Shown in pieces: positions 6,625 to 14,436 of a stretch of 18,541 bases of DNA; the first letter of the stretch is position 1; each line of letters starts with the position of its first letter. A program made the position numbers and the translations under genes. Origin of the DNA: an uncultured Pseudomonadota bacterium (GTDB lineage: Bacteria > Pseudomonadota > Gammaproteobacteria > Burkholderiales > Thiobacillaceae); assembly GCA_903918705.1 (NCBI GenBank), contig CAIXFP010000668.1, positions 1 through 18,541 of the forward strand, written 5' to 3'. The notes below the pieces were generated by a model. That model was given only the letters and a program-made list of their open reading frames with translations, was not told the origin of the DNA and ran no database searches.

Positions 6625-9600
6625 GCGCCGGCTCCTTGCAGCCGCCGCGCCTCGACCCGTTTCGCCTGCTGCGAGAACAGGTCGATGAGCACCGGCAGCA
6701 CGATCAGGATCAGCACCGGCGCCAGCAGGATGCCGCCCACCACCACCAGAGCCAGAGGCTTTTGCACCTGGGAGCCGATGCCGCTGGACAGGGCCGCCGG
6801 CACCAGGCCGACGCAGGCCACCACGCAGGTCATCACCACCGGCCGCATCTGTACCAGGCAGGTGCGGCGGATCGCCTCGGCGCGGGAGAGGCCTCCATCC
6901 AGGCTCTGGTTGAAGTAGGAAAGGACCAGGATGCCGTCCATGGCGGCGATGCCGAACAGGGCGACGAAGCCGATGGCCGCCGAGACGGAGAACGGGGTGC
7001 CGGTGAGGTAGAGGGCGAAGATGCCGCCGATCAGGGCCATGGGGATGACGCTGGCGGCCAACAGCACGTCGGCGACGTTGCCGAAGTTGGCGTAAAGCAG
7101 CAGGCAGATGAGACCGATGCTGATGGGCACGACGATGGCCAGGCGCGCCAGGGCGTCCTGCAGGTTGCCGAACTCGCCCACCCATTCCAGGCGGTAGCCG
7201 CCGGGTAGCCGGACCTGCTCGGCCACCTTCTTCTGCGCCTCCAGCACGGCGCTCCCCAGGTCACGGCCGCGCACGCTGAATTTGATGGGGATGTAGCGTT
7301 CCTGCTGCTCCCGGTAGATGAAGGAGGCGCCCGACACCAGCCGGATGTCCGCCACTTCCGCCAGGGGCACCTGCACCGGGCCGTTGGGGCCGTTCGCTCC
7401 CACTGTGATGTGGCGGATGGCGTCGAGGCCGCCGCGGAAGCCGGCGCCCAGGCGCACGACGATGGGGAAGTGGCGGTCGCTGCCCGGCTCGTAGAGGTCG
7501 CCGGCCGACTGGCCGCCGATGGCCGTCTGCACGGTGGCGTTGATGTCGCCGGGCATGAGGCCGTAGCGGGCGGCGCGGACCCGGTCCACGTCGATGCGCA
7601 CGGTGGGCTGGCCCAGGGAATTGAACACGGCCAGGTCGGCGACGCCGGGCACGGTCTGCATCACCGCCTTGATGTTCTGCGCCGTCTTTTCCAGGGTTTC
7701 CAGGTCGTTGCCGTAGAGCTTGATGGAGTTCTCCCCCTTCACCCCGGAGGCGGCCTCTTCCACGTTGTCCTGGATGTACTGGGAAAAATTGAACTCGATG
7801 CCGGGATATTTGGCGGCGAGGGCCTTCGTCATCTGGTCGGTCAGCTTCTCCTTGTCCACGCCCGCCGGCCAGGCTTCCGCCGGTTTCAGGGGCACGAAGA
7901 ACTCGGCGTTGAAGAAGCCGGTGGCGTCGGTGCCGTCGTCGGGGCGGCCGTGCTGGGAAATCACAGTTTCCACCTCCGGGTAGCTTTTGAGGATGCGGCG
8001 GATGCCGTTGACGTAGCGGTCGCCCTCTTCCAGGGAGATGGACGGCGGCATGTCGGCGCGGATCCACAGGTTGCCCTCCTCCAGCTTGGGCAGGAATTCC
8101 AGACCCAGGCCGTGGGCCGCCAACACCGCCAGGCCGCCCAGAAGCAGGGCCACCACCAGGGTGGTGCGGCGGTGGCCCAGGGCGTGGCGGATGGCCGGGG
8201 CATAGACGCGATGCAGCCAGCGGGTGACGAAGGTTTCATGCTCGCCCTCCGCGTCGCGCTGTTCCAGCAGGAGAGAGCTCAGCGCCGGCGACACCGTGAA
8301 GGTGGCGATGAGGCCACCGGCGATGGCGTAGGCGTAGGTGGTGGCCATGGGGCCGAAGATGTGGCCCTCGATGCCGGACAGGGTGAACAGGGGCACGAAG
8401 CCGGCGATGATGATGGCCGCCGAGAACAGGATGCCGCGGTTCACCTCGGTGGCGGAGTTGGCGATCACCGCGAACTTGCCCTGCAACCCGACGGTGGTGC
8501 GCAGGCGGTGCAGCAGGGGCTCGCTGTCGTGGCGGGCGGAGGCGCTCTGGTTGAGGTGGCGGAAGATGTTGTCCACCATGATCACCGAGGCGTCCACCAC
8601 CAGGCCGAAGTCGATGGCCCCCACCGAGAGCAGGTTGGCGGATTCCCCCATGGACACCATCAGGGCGATGGCGAAGGACAGGGCGAAGGGAATGGTGGCG
8701 GCGACGATCACGGCACTCCTCAGGTTGCCCAGGAAAGCCCACTGCAACAGGAAGATCAGCACGATGCCGAACAGCATGTTGTGCAGCACCGTGTGGGTGG
8801 TGAGGTGGATCAGGTCGGAGCGGTCGTAGATGCGCTCGATGCGCACCCCCGGCGGCAGGACGCTGGAAGCGTTGATCTTGTCCACCTCCGCCTTCACCCG
8901 CTCGATGGTGGGCATGCTCTGCTCGCCGCGGCGCATCAGGACGATGCCTTCCACCACGTCGTCGTCGCCGTCCTGGCCGGCTATTCCCAAGCGCGGCTGG
9001 TGGCCGGGCGTCACGCTGGCCACGTCCCGCACCAGCACCGGCGCCCCCTTGTTGGAGGCGATCAGGGTGGCGCGGATGTCGTCCAGGGAATGGATCATGC
9101 CGACGCCGCGCACCACCGCCGCCTGGGCGCCGATGTTCACGGTCTGGCCGCCGACGTTGACGTTGCTGTTGCCCAGGGCTTGCAACACCTGGGCCAGGGT
9201 GAGGCCGTTGGCGGTGAGCCGGGCCAGGTCCACGGCCACCTCGTAGGTCTTGGTCTTGCCGCCCCAGCCATTCACGTCGATGACTCCCGGCACCGCCTTG
9301 AAGCGGCGCTCCAGCACCCAGTCCTGGAGGGTCTTGAGGTCGGTCACGGAATAGCCGGGCGGGCCGACGACGCGGTAACGGTAGATCTCGCCGATGGGGC
9401 TCTCGGGCGAGATCTGGGGCTGCACCCCGCCCGGCAGGGGCGGAAGTTGTGACAGGCGGTTCAACACCTGCTGCTCCGCTTGCCGATAGGTGGAGTCGTA
9501 GGTGAACTGCAACTTGATGTCGGACAGGCCGAACAGGGAAATGGTGCGGATGGCGCTGACGTGGGGGATGCCGGCCATCTGCACTTCCACGGGAATGGTG

Positions 9601-9791
9601 ACGTAGCGCTCCATTTCCTCCGCCGACATGCCCGGGCTCTGGGCGATGAGGTCCACCAGGGGCGGCACCGGGTCGGGATAGGCCTCGATGTTGAGCTTGA
9701 TGAAGCTGATGACGCCGGCCCCCAGCACTACCAGGAGCATGATGACCACGAAGGTGCGCTGCTTCAGCGCGAACTCGACGATGCGGTTCAT
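6621..9791 (-). CDS. Heavy-metal efflux RND permease (CzcA/CusA family)
   Basis: A 1056-residue inner-membrane proton antiporter of the HME-RND family, exporting metal ions through the adaptor and outer-membrane channel encoded on either side. Visible are the first membrane helix (about 12-31), two large periplasmic porter regions (about 35-335 and 575-865), and clustered helices at about 335-560 and 865-1045. The proton-relay helix reads DFGLVVDASVIMVDN, with acidic residues D394, D400 and D407; many CzcA-type pumps have Glu at the third position. The CusA methionine triad for Cu(I)/Ag(I) seems absent: only M573-equivalent MPPS is kept, while the other two sites read FFNAEFF and QDNVEEA. This argues for divalent metals or an unassigned substrate. 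The start lies three bases after the adaptor stop. Confidence 0.93.
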   Translation of the reverse strand: MNRIVEFALKQRTFVVIMLLVVLGAGVISFIKLNIEAYPDPVPPLVDLIAQSPGMSAEEMERYVTIPVEVQMAGIPHVSAIRTISLFGLSDIKLQFTYDSTYRQAEQQVLNRLSQLPPLPGGVQPQISPESPIGEIYRYRVVGPPGYSVTDLKTLQDWVLERRFKAVPGVIDVNGWGGKTKTYEVAVDLARLTANGLTLAQVLQALGNSNVNVGGQTVNIGAQAAVVRGVGMIHSLDDIRATLIASNKGAPVLVRDVASVTPGHQPRLGIAGQDGDDDVVEGIVLMRRGEQSMPTIERVKAEVDKINASSVLPPGVRIERIYDRSDLIHLTTHTVLHNMLFGIVLIFLLQWAFLGNLRSAVIVAATIPFALSFAIALMVSMGESANLLSVGAIDFGLVVDASVIMVDNIFRHLNQSASARHDSEPLLHRLRTTVGLQGKFAVIANSATEVNRGILFSAAIIIAGFVPLFTLSGIEGHIFGPMATTYAYAIAGGLIATFTVSPALSSLLLEQRDAEGEHETFVTRWLHRVYAPAIRHALGHRRTTLVVALLLGGLAVLAAHGLGLEFLPKLEEGNLWIRADMPPSISLEEGDRYVNGIRRILKSYPEVETVISQHGRPDDGTDATGFFNAEFFVPLKPAEAWPAGVDKEKLTDQMTKALAAKYPGIEFNFSQYIQDNVEEAASGVKGENSIKLYGNDLETLEKTAQNIKAVMQTVPGVADLAVFNSLGQPTVRIDVDRVRAARYGLMPGDINATVQTAIGGQSAGDLYEPGSDRHFPIVVRLGAGFRGGLDAIRHITVGANGPNGPVQVPLAEVADIRLVSGASFIYREQQERYIPIKFSVRGRDLGSAVLEAQKKVAEQVRLPGGYRLEWVGEFGNLQDALARLAIVVPISIGLICLLLYANFGNVADVLLAASVIPMALIGGIFALYLTGTPFSVSAAIGFVALFGIAAMDGILVLSYFNQSLDGGLSRAEAIRRTCLVQMRPVVMTCVVACVGLVPAALSSGIGSQVQKPLALVVVGGILLAPVLILIVLPVLIDLFSQQAKRVEARRLQGAGA

Positions 9792-9794
9792 GGC

Positions 9795-10994
9795 CTAGCC
9801 GCCCGCGACCGCGCGGTCGATGAACAGGGTGCCGGAAGCAATCACCCGCTCGCCGGCCTTGAGGCCCGAGAGCACTTCCACCAGGCCGCCCTGGCTGCGA
9901 CCAATCTTGATTTCGCGCCCGGAGATGCTGCCGTCGGGCGCCACCACGAACACCCGCACGACCTCGCCGTCGTACATCACCGCGCCTTCCGGCACGGCCG
10001 GCGCCTGGACCGCCGCGCCGGTGGCGATGGTGAAGCTGGCGAACATCTGTGGTTTCAGCACCCCGTCCGGGTTCGGTACCGCCACCCGCACCGGCAGGCG
10101 ATGGGTCACCGGGTCCACCGCCGGCGCCACCCAGGCCAGCTTCGCGCGGAAGATCCTGCCGGGCAGGGCCAGCACGCTCACTTCCACCGGCTGGCCGACG
10201 CGCAGGGCCGGGGCGTCGCCCTCGCGCACGTTGGCCAGCAGCCAGACCGTGGACAGGTCGCCGATGACGAACTGGGGCGTGGCGGCGCCGCCGGCCGCAC
10301 TCTGGATGTACTGGCCCACGCCCACCTGGCGCTGCGTCACCGTGCCGGCGATGGGGGCCGTCACCAGGGCCTCGCCGCGCCCGACGGGCGCCTTCTCCAG
10401 GGCGTCGATCTCCGCCTCGCTCTTGCCCAGGATGCGCAGGCGGCCGCGCGCGGCGTTCCAGGCCGCCGTGGCGGTGGCCAGGTCGGTCTGGGCCTGGCGC
10501 CAGTCCTTCAGGGCGGCGGCCCCGGCATCAAATAGAGCGTGCTGGCGCTGCTCCGTGGCGCGGGCGTTGTCCAGGGTGGCGCGGGCCGTCGCCACGTCGC
10601 TCTGGCCCTGGACGAATTCGGACGCTTCCACCGCCAGCAGCGGCTCGCCGCGGGCCACCACGTCGCCGAGTTTGGCCATGACCCGCGCCACGCGCCCGCT
10701 GTAGGGCGAGAACACCGGCGTCATGGCGTCGTCGTCGTAGGCGATGTTGCCGTCGGTGACGAGCTGGTCGCGGAATTCCCGCGCTTGCACGTCGGCCGCC
10801 TGGAGGCCGGCCCATTGTTCCTTGCTCGGCCGGAACACGCCGGCTGGCGCCGGGGCCGCCGTGACCACCTGGGCCGCGGCGGGATGCCGCGTCAGGGACT
10901 GCCAGCCTAACCCGGCCGCGGCCATGGCCACCAGGGCCGCCAGGCCGTAGCGGGCGGCCGGCGGCAGAAAGATGGTTGCGGGTTTGTCGCTCAT
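9795..10994 (-). CDS. Efflux adaptor, membrane fusion protein (CusB/CzcB family)
   Basis: A 399-residue periplasmic adaptor that bridges the RND pump and the outer-membrane channel. The N-terminus has one hydrophobic anchor (about 15-33). Then come a beta-barrel/lipoyl half (VFSPYSGRVARVMAKLGDVVARGEPLL), a helical hairpin rich in Ala/Gln/Arg (about 130-190), the second lipoyl half (GEALVTAPIAGTVTQRQVGVG), a beta-barrel region and a membrane-proximal end. No methionine cluster like the CusB metal site is seen near the N-terminus, and there is no C-terminal CzcE-like or histidine-rich extension. The ATG at 10994 has AGAAGG eight bases upstream. It is the first gene of the three-gene efflux operon and is divergent from a two-component pair across 135 bases that contain candidate operator repeats. 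Confidence 0.92.
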   Translation of the reverse strand: MSDKPATIFLPPAARYGLAALVAMAAAGLGWQSLTRHPAAAQVVTAAPAPAGVFRPSKEQWAGLQAADVQAREFRDQLVTDGNIAYDDDAMTPVFSPYSGRVARVMAKLGDVVARGEPLLAVEASEFVQGQSDVATARATLDNARATEQRQHALFDAGAAALKDWRQAQTDLATATAAWNAARGRLRILGKSEAEIDALEKAPVGRGEALVTAPIAGTVTQRQVGVGQYIQSAAGGAATPQFVIGDLSTVWLLANVREGDAPALRVGQPVEVSVLALPGRIFRAKLAWVAPAVDPVTHRLPVRVAVPNPDGVLKPQMFASFTIATGAAVQAPAVPEGAVMYDGEVVRVFVVAPDGSISGREIKIGRSQGGLVEVLSGLKAGERVIASGTLFIDRAVAGG

Positions 10995-11043
10995 GGAAAT
11001 CGCCTTCTATGAATGTCTGGCCGGCGCGGAACGGGGGCGGGCC

Positions 11044-11058
11044 ATCGTTGCCGACGAT
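11044..11058. repeat. Inverted repeat ATCGT-N5-ACGAT in the divergent promoter region
   Basis: A perfect 5-bp dyad lies 50 bases upstream of the efflux-adaptor start on its side of the divergent gap. It could be an operator, but five base pairs is short enough to occur by chance. Confidence 0.3.
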
Positions 11059-11070
11059 CCTAGCGGCGGA

Positions 11071-11090
11071 GGCTTGCGCCAGGCTTTCGC
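11071..11090. promoter_or_regulatory. Candidate response-regulator site, tandem GGCTTNCGC
   Basis: GGCTTGCGC (11071-11079) and GGCTTTCGC (11082-11090) match at eight of nine positions with an 11-bp period, the spacing of OmpR-family tandem sites. It lies about 40 bp upstream of the regulator start and about 80 bp from the efflux adaptor start, well placed to control both. No convincing -35/-10 pair is visible, which suits an activated promoter. Confidence 0.45.
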
Positions 11091-11129
11091 ATGGCAAACT
11101 ACGCGGCGTGACCATTCCTGGAGCGTAGC

Positions 11130-11804
11130 GTGCGCTTGCTGTTGGTGGAGGATGACGCCCTCCTGGCCGAAGGCCTGGCCGGCGCCCTGCGCCAGTCCGG
11201 TTTCGCCGTGGACTGGCTGGGCAGCGGCAGCCAGGCGGACACCGCCTTGCTCACCCAGTCCTATGACGCACTCATCCTCGATCTCAACCTGCCCGGCCTG
11301 GATGGCTTCGAGGTGCTGCGGCGCCTGCGTGGCCGCGGCGGCAAGCTGCCGGTACTGATCCTGTCGGCGCGGGAGGGGGCCGGCGCGCGGGTCGCCGGCC
11401 TCAACCTGGGGGCGGACGATTACCTCACCAAGCCCTTCGATCTACCCGAACTGGAAGCCCGCATCCGCGCCCTGATCCGGCGCAGCCAGGGCCTGGCCGC
11501 GGCGCGCCTGGCCCTGGGGCGGGTCACCCTGGATACGGTGGCGCGCCGGGTGGAAGCGGGCGGCGCGGCCGTGGACCTCACCGCGCGGGAATACGGCCTC
11601 CTGGAAATCCTCATGCAGCGTCCGGGGCAGGCGCTGTCCAAACAGCACCTGGCGGAACGCCTGTGCGAATGGGGCGAGGAGATGTCCGGCACCGCGGTGG
11701 AAGTGCACATCTCCCGGCTGCGCCGCAAGCTGGAAGGCGGCGGCCTGGCCATCCGTTCTTTGCGCGGCTTCGGCTATCTGCTGGAGGCGGTGGATGGCGC
11801 GTAG
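11130..11804 (+). CDS. OmpR-family response regulator, probable efflux regulator
   Basis: A 224-residue regulator starting at GTG 11130, with TGGAG seven bases upstream. The receiver has E7-D8-D9, phospho-acceptor D51 (LILDLNLPGLDG), S79 in place of the commoner Thr, and K101. The winged helix covers about 125-219 with a recognition helix near 187-201 (SGTAVEVHISRLRRKL) and ends LRGFGYLL. Its stop lies 11 bases inside the kinase gene, so the pair is coupled. It is divergent from the heavy-metal efflux operon across 135 bases that contain an 11-bp-period repeat; by analogy with CusRS and CzcRS systems it probably activates that operon, though the recognition sequence differs from the regulators at 562-1239 and 1933-2595. 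Confidence 0.93.
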   Translation: MRLLLVEDDALLAEGLAGALRQSGFAVDWLGSGSQADTALLTQSYDALILDLNLPGLDGFEVLRRLRGRGGKLPVLILSAREGAGARVAGLNLGADDYLTKPFDLPELEARIRALIRRSQGLAAARLALGRVTLDTVARRVEAGGAAVDLTAREYGLLEILMQRPGQALSKQHLAERLCEWGEEMSGTAVEVHISRLRRKLEGGGLAIRSLRGFGYLLEAVDGA

Positions 11805-13152
11805 CCTGCGCTCCCTGCTCATGCGCCGACTGCTGGCACCCATGCTGGCGGTGACCGTGGCCGGCGGCGGAGTCAGCTATTTCGTGGCGCTCGGCTTCGC
11901 CGAGCAGACCTACGACCAGTGGCTGCTGGATACCGCCTGGTCCCTGGCGCGGCAGGTGGAAGTGGACCAGGGCGGCGTCCGCGTCGACCTGCCCGCGCCG
12001 GCCCGCAACCTGCTGGTCTGGGATGCCCAGGACAAGATCTATTACCGGGTCGACAGCCAGCGCGACGGACTGCTCACCGGCCAGCGCGCGCTGGCGCCGG
12101 CAGCTCTGGGCGAGGGCGAGACGGAACGCTTCAGTGACGGCCGGGCCGACGGACAGCCGATCCGCGGCGTGACCGTCGCCGTGCCCGATGTCCGGCCGCG
12201 GATACTGGTCAGCGTGGCGGAAACCCTGCACAAGCGCACCCGCCTGGCGCGGGAAATCCTCCTGGCGGTGATCTTGCCGCAAGTGGTGCTCATCCTCCTG
12301 GCGGTGTTGCTGATCCGTTCCGGCGTGGGCCGCGGCCTGCGTCCCATCGCCGAACTGGAACAGGCGGTGCATGCGCACCGGCCGGGGGAACTGAGCCCCT
12401 TGCCGGAAACCGGCGTGCCGAGCGAGCTGGCGCCCTTCACCGAGGCCATCAACAGCCTGCTCGGACGCCTGGGCCAGGCCATCGACAGCCAGAACCGCTT
12501 CATCGCCAACGCGGCCCACCAGATCCGCACCCCCCTGGCCGCCCTCAAGGTTCAGGTGGAAAGGGCGTTGCGCGAGGCAGACCCGGAAGCCCACGCCGAT
12601 TCCCTGCGCCAGGCCCTGGCGGCCCTGGACCGCACCACGCGCCTGGCCAACCAACTGCTGCTGCTGGCGCGTACCGAGGCCCAGCCCCTGCCCACGGGCA
12701 AGCTGGCGCGGCTGGATCTGGCCGAAGTGGTGTTCGAGGCGGGCGCCCTGTGGGTGCCCAAGGCCCTGGCGCAACAGGTCGACCTGGGCTTCGAGGGGCC
12801 CGATACGGCGCTGCCGGTGAGCGGCGACGCGGCCCTGCTGGCGGAGGCCGTCAACAACCTGATCGACAACGCCCTGCGCTATGGCGGCAAGCGCATCACC
12901 GTGGCGGTCCGGCCCGGCGCAGCCGGGGGCGGCCCGGTCCTGGCGGTGGAAGACGATGGCCCCGGGATCCCGGCGGCGGAGCGGGAGGCGGTGTTCGAAC
13001 GTTTTTACCGCTTGCCGGGCAGTCGTGGCAGCAGTTCCGGCCTGGGGCTGGCCATCGTTCGGGAAATCGCCCACCTGCATCACGCGGAAGTCGGCCTGGA
13101 ACGTCCCGACGGGGGCGGCGTGCGGGTGTGCCTGGCCTTTCCGCTCCAATGA
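11794..13152 (+). CDS. TctE-like sensor histidine kinase, partner of the efflux regulator
   Basis: A 452-residue inner-membrane kinase with all catalytic parts. Membrane segments lie at about residues 14-34 and 154-175, and the roughly 115-residue periplasmic region between them resembles the 2CSK_N domain of TctE-type kinases. The H box has phospho-acceptor H242 (RFIANAAHQIRTPLA), the N box is at about 354-363 (NNLIDNALRY), G1 is DDGPGIP (387-393) and G2 SSGLGLAI (414-421). The periplasmic part has very few His, Cys or Met residues, so no obvious metal-binding site is visible, although the gene context points to metal sensing. The start overlaps the regulator by 11 bases. It converges with the pseudo-receiver gene 14 bases away. 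Confidence 0.92.
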   Translation: MARSLRSLLMRRLLAPMLAVTVAGGGVSYFVALGFAEQTYDQWLLDTAWSLARQVEVDQGGVRVDLPAPARNLLVWDAQDKIYYRVDSQRDGLLTGQRALAPAALGEGETERFSDGRADGQPIRGVTVAVPDVRPRILVSVAETLHKRTRLAREILLAVILPQVVLILLAVLLIRSGVGRGLRPIAELEQAVHAHRPGELSPLPETGVPSELAPFTEAINSLLGRLGQAIDSQNRFIANAAHQIRTPLAALKVQVERALREADPEAHADSLRQALAALDRTTRLANQLLLLARTEAQPLPTGKLARLDLAEVVFEAGALWVPKALAQQVDLGFEGPDTALPVSGDAALLAEAVNNLIDNALRYGGKRITVAVRPGAAGGGPVLAVEDDGPGIPAAEREAVFERFYRLPGSRGSSSGLGLAIVREIAHLHHAEVGLERPDGGGVRVCLAFPLQ

Positions 13153-13166
13153 AGCGCGGAGTGGCC

Positions 13167-14297
13167 TCAGCCGATCGCCCCATCCGTCTCCGCCAGCAGG
13201 GCCGCCACCTGCTCCAGGTTGCCGATCAGGCTGTCGCTGGTCTGGTGGATGCCCACCAGGCGTTCCGTGTAACTGTTGACGGTGTTCATCAGCACGGCTT
13301 CCTGATTGGCGGTCAGCACCAGATGCATCAGGATGTTTTCCAGGGCGGACTTGAACTGGAACACCACGTCCACCGCCTGGCTGTTGGCGGCGCGTTGTTG
13401 CTCGCGGCCCATCTGCAGGTTGAGCAGCAGGCCTCTTTGCGCGGCCTGGATGGCGCGGGCGCGTTGCCGGCCGAGATAGTCGATCTCCATGGCCATGGCC
13501 TTGGAATCGGCGGCTTCCACCAATAACGCCAGGTTGTCGCGCAGGCGGCCGCAGCGTTCGGGGTCGTTGCGCGGCATGCCCATGACCACCAGGGAAACCT
13601 TGCCGAAGTTGTAGGCGCCGCGGTCGCGGAACTCGAAGATGCGGCCCATGGTGAGGGCGTGTTCCATGATCTTCGATTCCGCCGGCTGATCGACGCCGGC
13701 GCGGCTGTAGACGTGGATGGATTCCTTGATGCCGATGCGAACGATGCCCTTGAGGTCGTACTTTTCGATCGCTTCCAGGATCAGGTTCGAGAGGATGACC
13801 GGCTCGCTGCAGGTGAAGGTCTTGCGCAGGAATTCCAGGACGATGCCCAGTTCTCCCATGCTGGACATGGCGGCGAAGGCGGTGCGCTGGGCGTAGCCGA
13901 GTTGCTCGTCGAGTTCGCGCCGCAGCGCCAGGGCCTGGCGTATCGGCTGCAGGCGCATTTCCAGCCCGTTCGGCAGGCGGTCGGCGGAGACCACGTCGCT
14001 GGCGCCGTTGCTCAGGGCCTCGCGGTGCGCTGCCTGGCTGTAATGGTCGAGCACCGCGATGATGTGCAGCTTGGAGGAGAGGGCGCGTGCGCGGCGGCAG
14101 ATTTCCGCGCCGTCGCCAACCAGGCCCGAACCCACCACGAGCACTTCGTAAGTCGTGTCGAAATCGGACAGTCGCTCCATCGCCTGATCGAGGCTGGTGG
14201 CGGTGTCGATGCCGAGTCCCTCGGTATCGGTGCCGACGCCGTTGAGCAGGGCATCGAGCAGGTTCGGGTTGGATTCGGCGATAAGGAAGCGGATCAT
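13167..14297 (-). CDS. Degenerate-receiver protein with GAF-like C-terminal region, function unknown
   Basis: A 376-residue soluble protein. Residues 1-120 look like a CheY-fold receiver, but the phosphorylation site is lost: the strand that should end in Asp reads EVLVVGSGLVGDG (about 51-63), the acidic pocket is reduced to E8-S9-N10, and the conserved Lys is replaced (SADRL, about 104-108). Residues about 140-265 have alternating helices and strands with FTCSEPVILSNLILEAI and GRIFEFRDRG...KVSLVVMGMP, reminiscent of a GAF-type sensor fold. The last 100 residues are helical and may form a coiled coil. No output domain is recognised, so it may act by protein-protein contact. The ATG at 14297 has TGGAG about nine bases upstream. 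It is divergent from the BTAD regulator across 139 bases. Confidence 0.72.
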   Translation of the reverse strand: MIRFLIAESNPNLLDALLNGVGTDTEGLGIDTATSLDQAMERLSDFDTTYEVLVVGSGLVGDGAEICRRARALSSKLHIIAVLDHYSQAAHREALSNGASDVVSADRLPNGLEMRLQPIRQALALRRELDEQLGYAQRTAFAAMSSMGELGIVLEFLRKTFTCSEPVILSNLILEAIEKYDLKGIVRIGIKESIHVYSRAGVDQPAESKIMEHALTMGRIFEFRDRGAYNFGKVSLVVMGMPRNDPERCGRLRDNLALLVEAADSKAMAMEIDYLGRQRARAIQAAQRGLLLNLQMGREQQRAANSQAVDVVFQFKSALENILMHLVLTANQEAVLMNTVNSYTERLVGIHQTSDSLIGNLEQVAALLAETDGAIG

Positions 14298-14401
14298 GGT
14301 CGGTCGCTCCAGGCGAGGTGAGGGCGGGTAGGTGGCTCTGTCGGTCCTGCGTTATCGGCCGCGGTTGCGGCAAGCTTAATTTTTCTGACGTAGCGGCGGG
14401 C

Positions 14402-14410
14402 TGCTAGCCT
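14402..14410 (+). promoter_or_regulatory. Possible extended -10 promoter for the BTAD regulator
   Basis: TGCTAGCCT fits the extended -10 pattern TGnTAnnnT and lies 26 bases before the ATG. Upstream, an AT-rich run (CTTAATTTTT, 14375-14384) and CTGACG (14385-14390, 14 bp away, short for a -35) sit in an otherwise GC-rich gap. Confidence 0.35.
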
Positions 14411-14436
14411 TGTAGGGAGCCCACCCAGGAAAGGCC

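Noticed and set aside
6625..7185. N-terminal extension of the outer-membrane efflux protein
   Set aside because: It overlaps the pump gene in another frame; the true start is fixed by the lipoprotein signal peptide and the ATGA overlap.
7410..9452. A 680-codon open frame on the plus strand
   Set aside because: It is antisense to the RND pump, rich in Gly/His/Asp/Val repeats produced by GC-rich codon bias.
11611..14373. A 920-codon open frame on the minus strand
   Set aside because: It is antisense to the kinase at 11794-13152 and frame-shifted within the pseudo-receiver gene; composition is low-complexity and no motif is seen.
14372..14384. A single CTTAAT half-site in the pseudo-receiver/BTAD gap
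   Set aside because: Only one half-site is present; the second copy 11 bp away needed for a PmrA/QseB-type box is missing.
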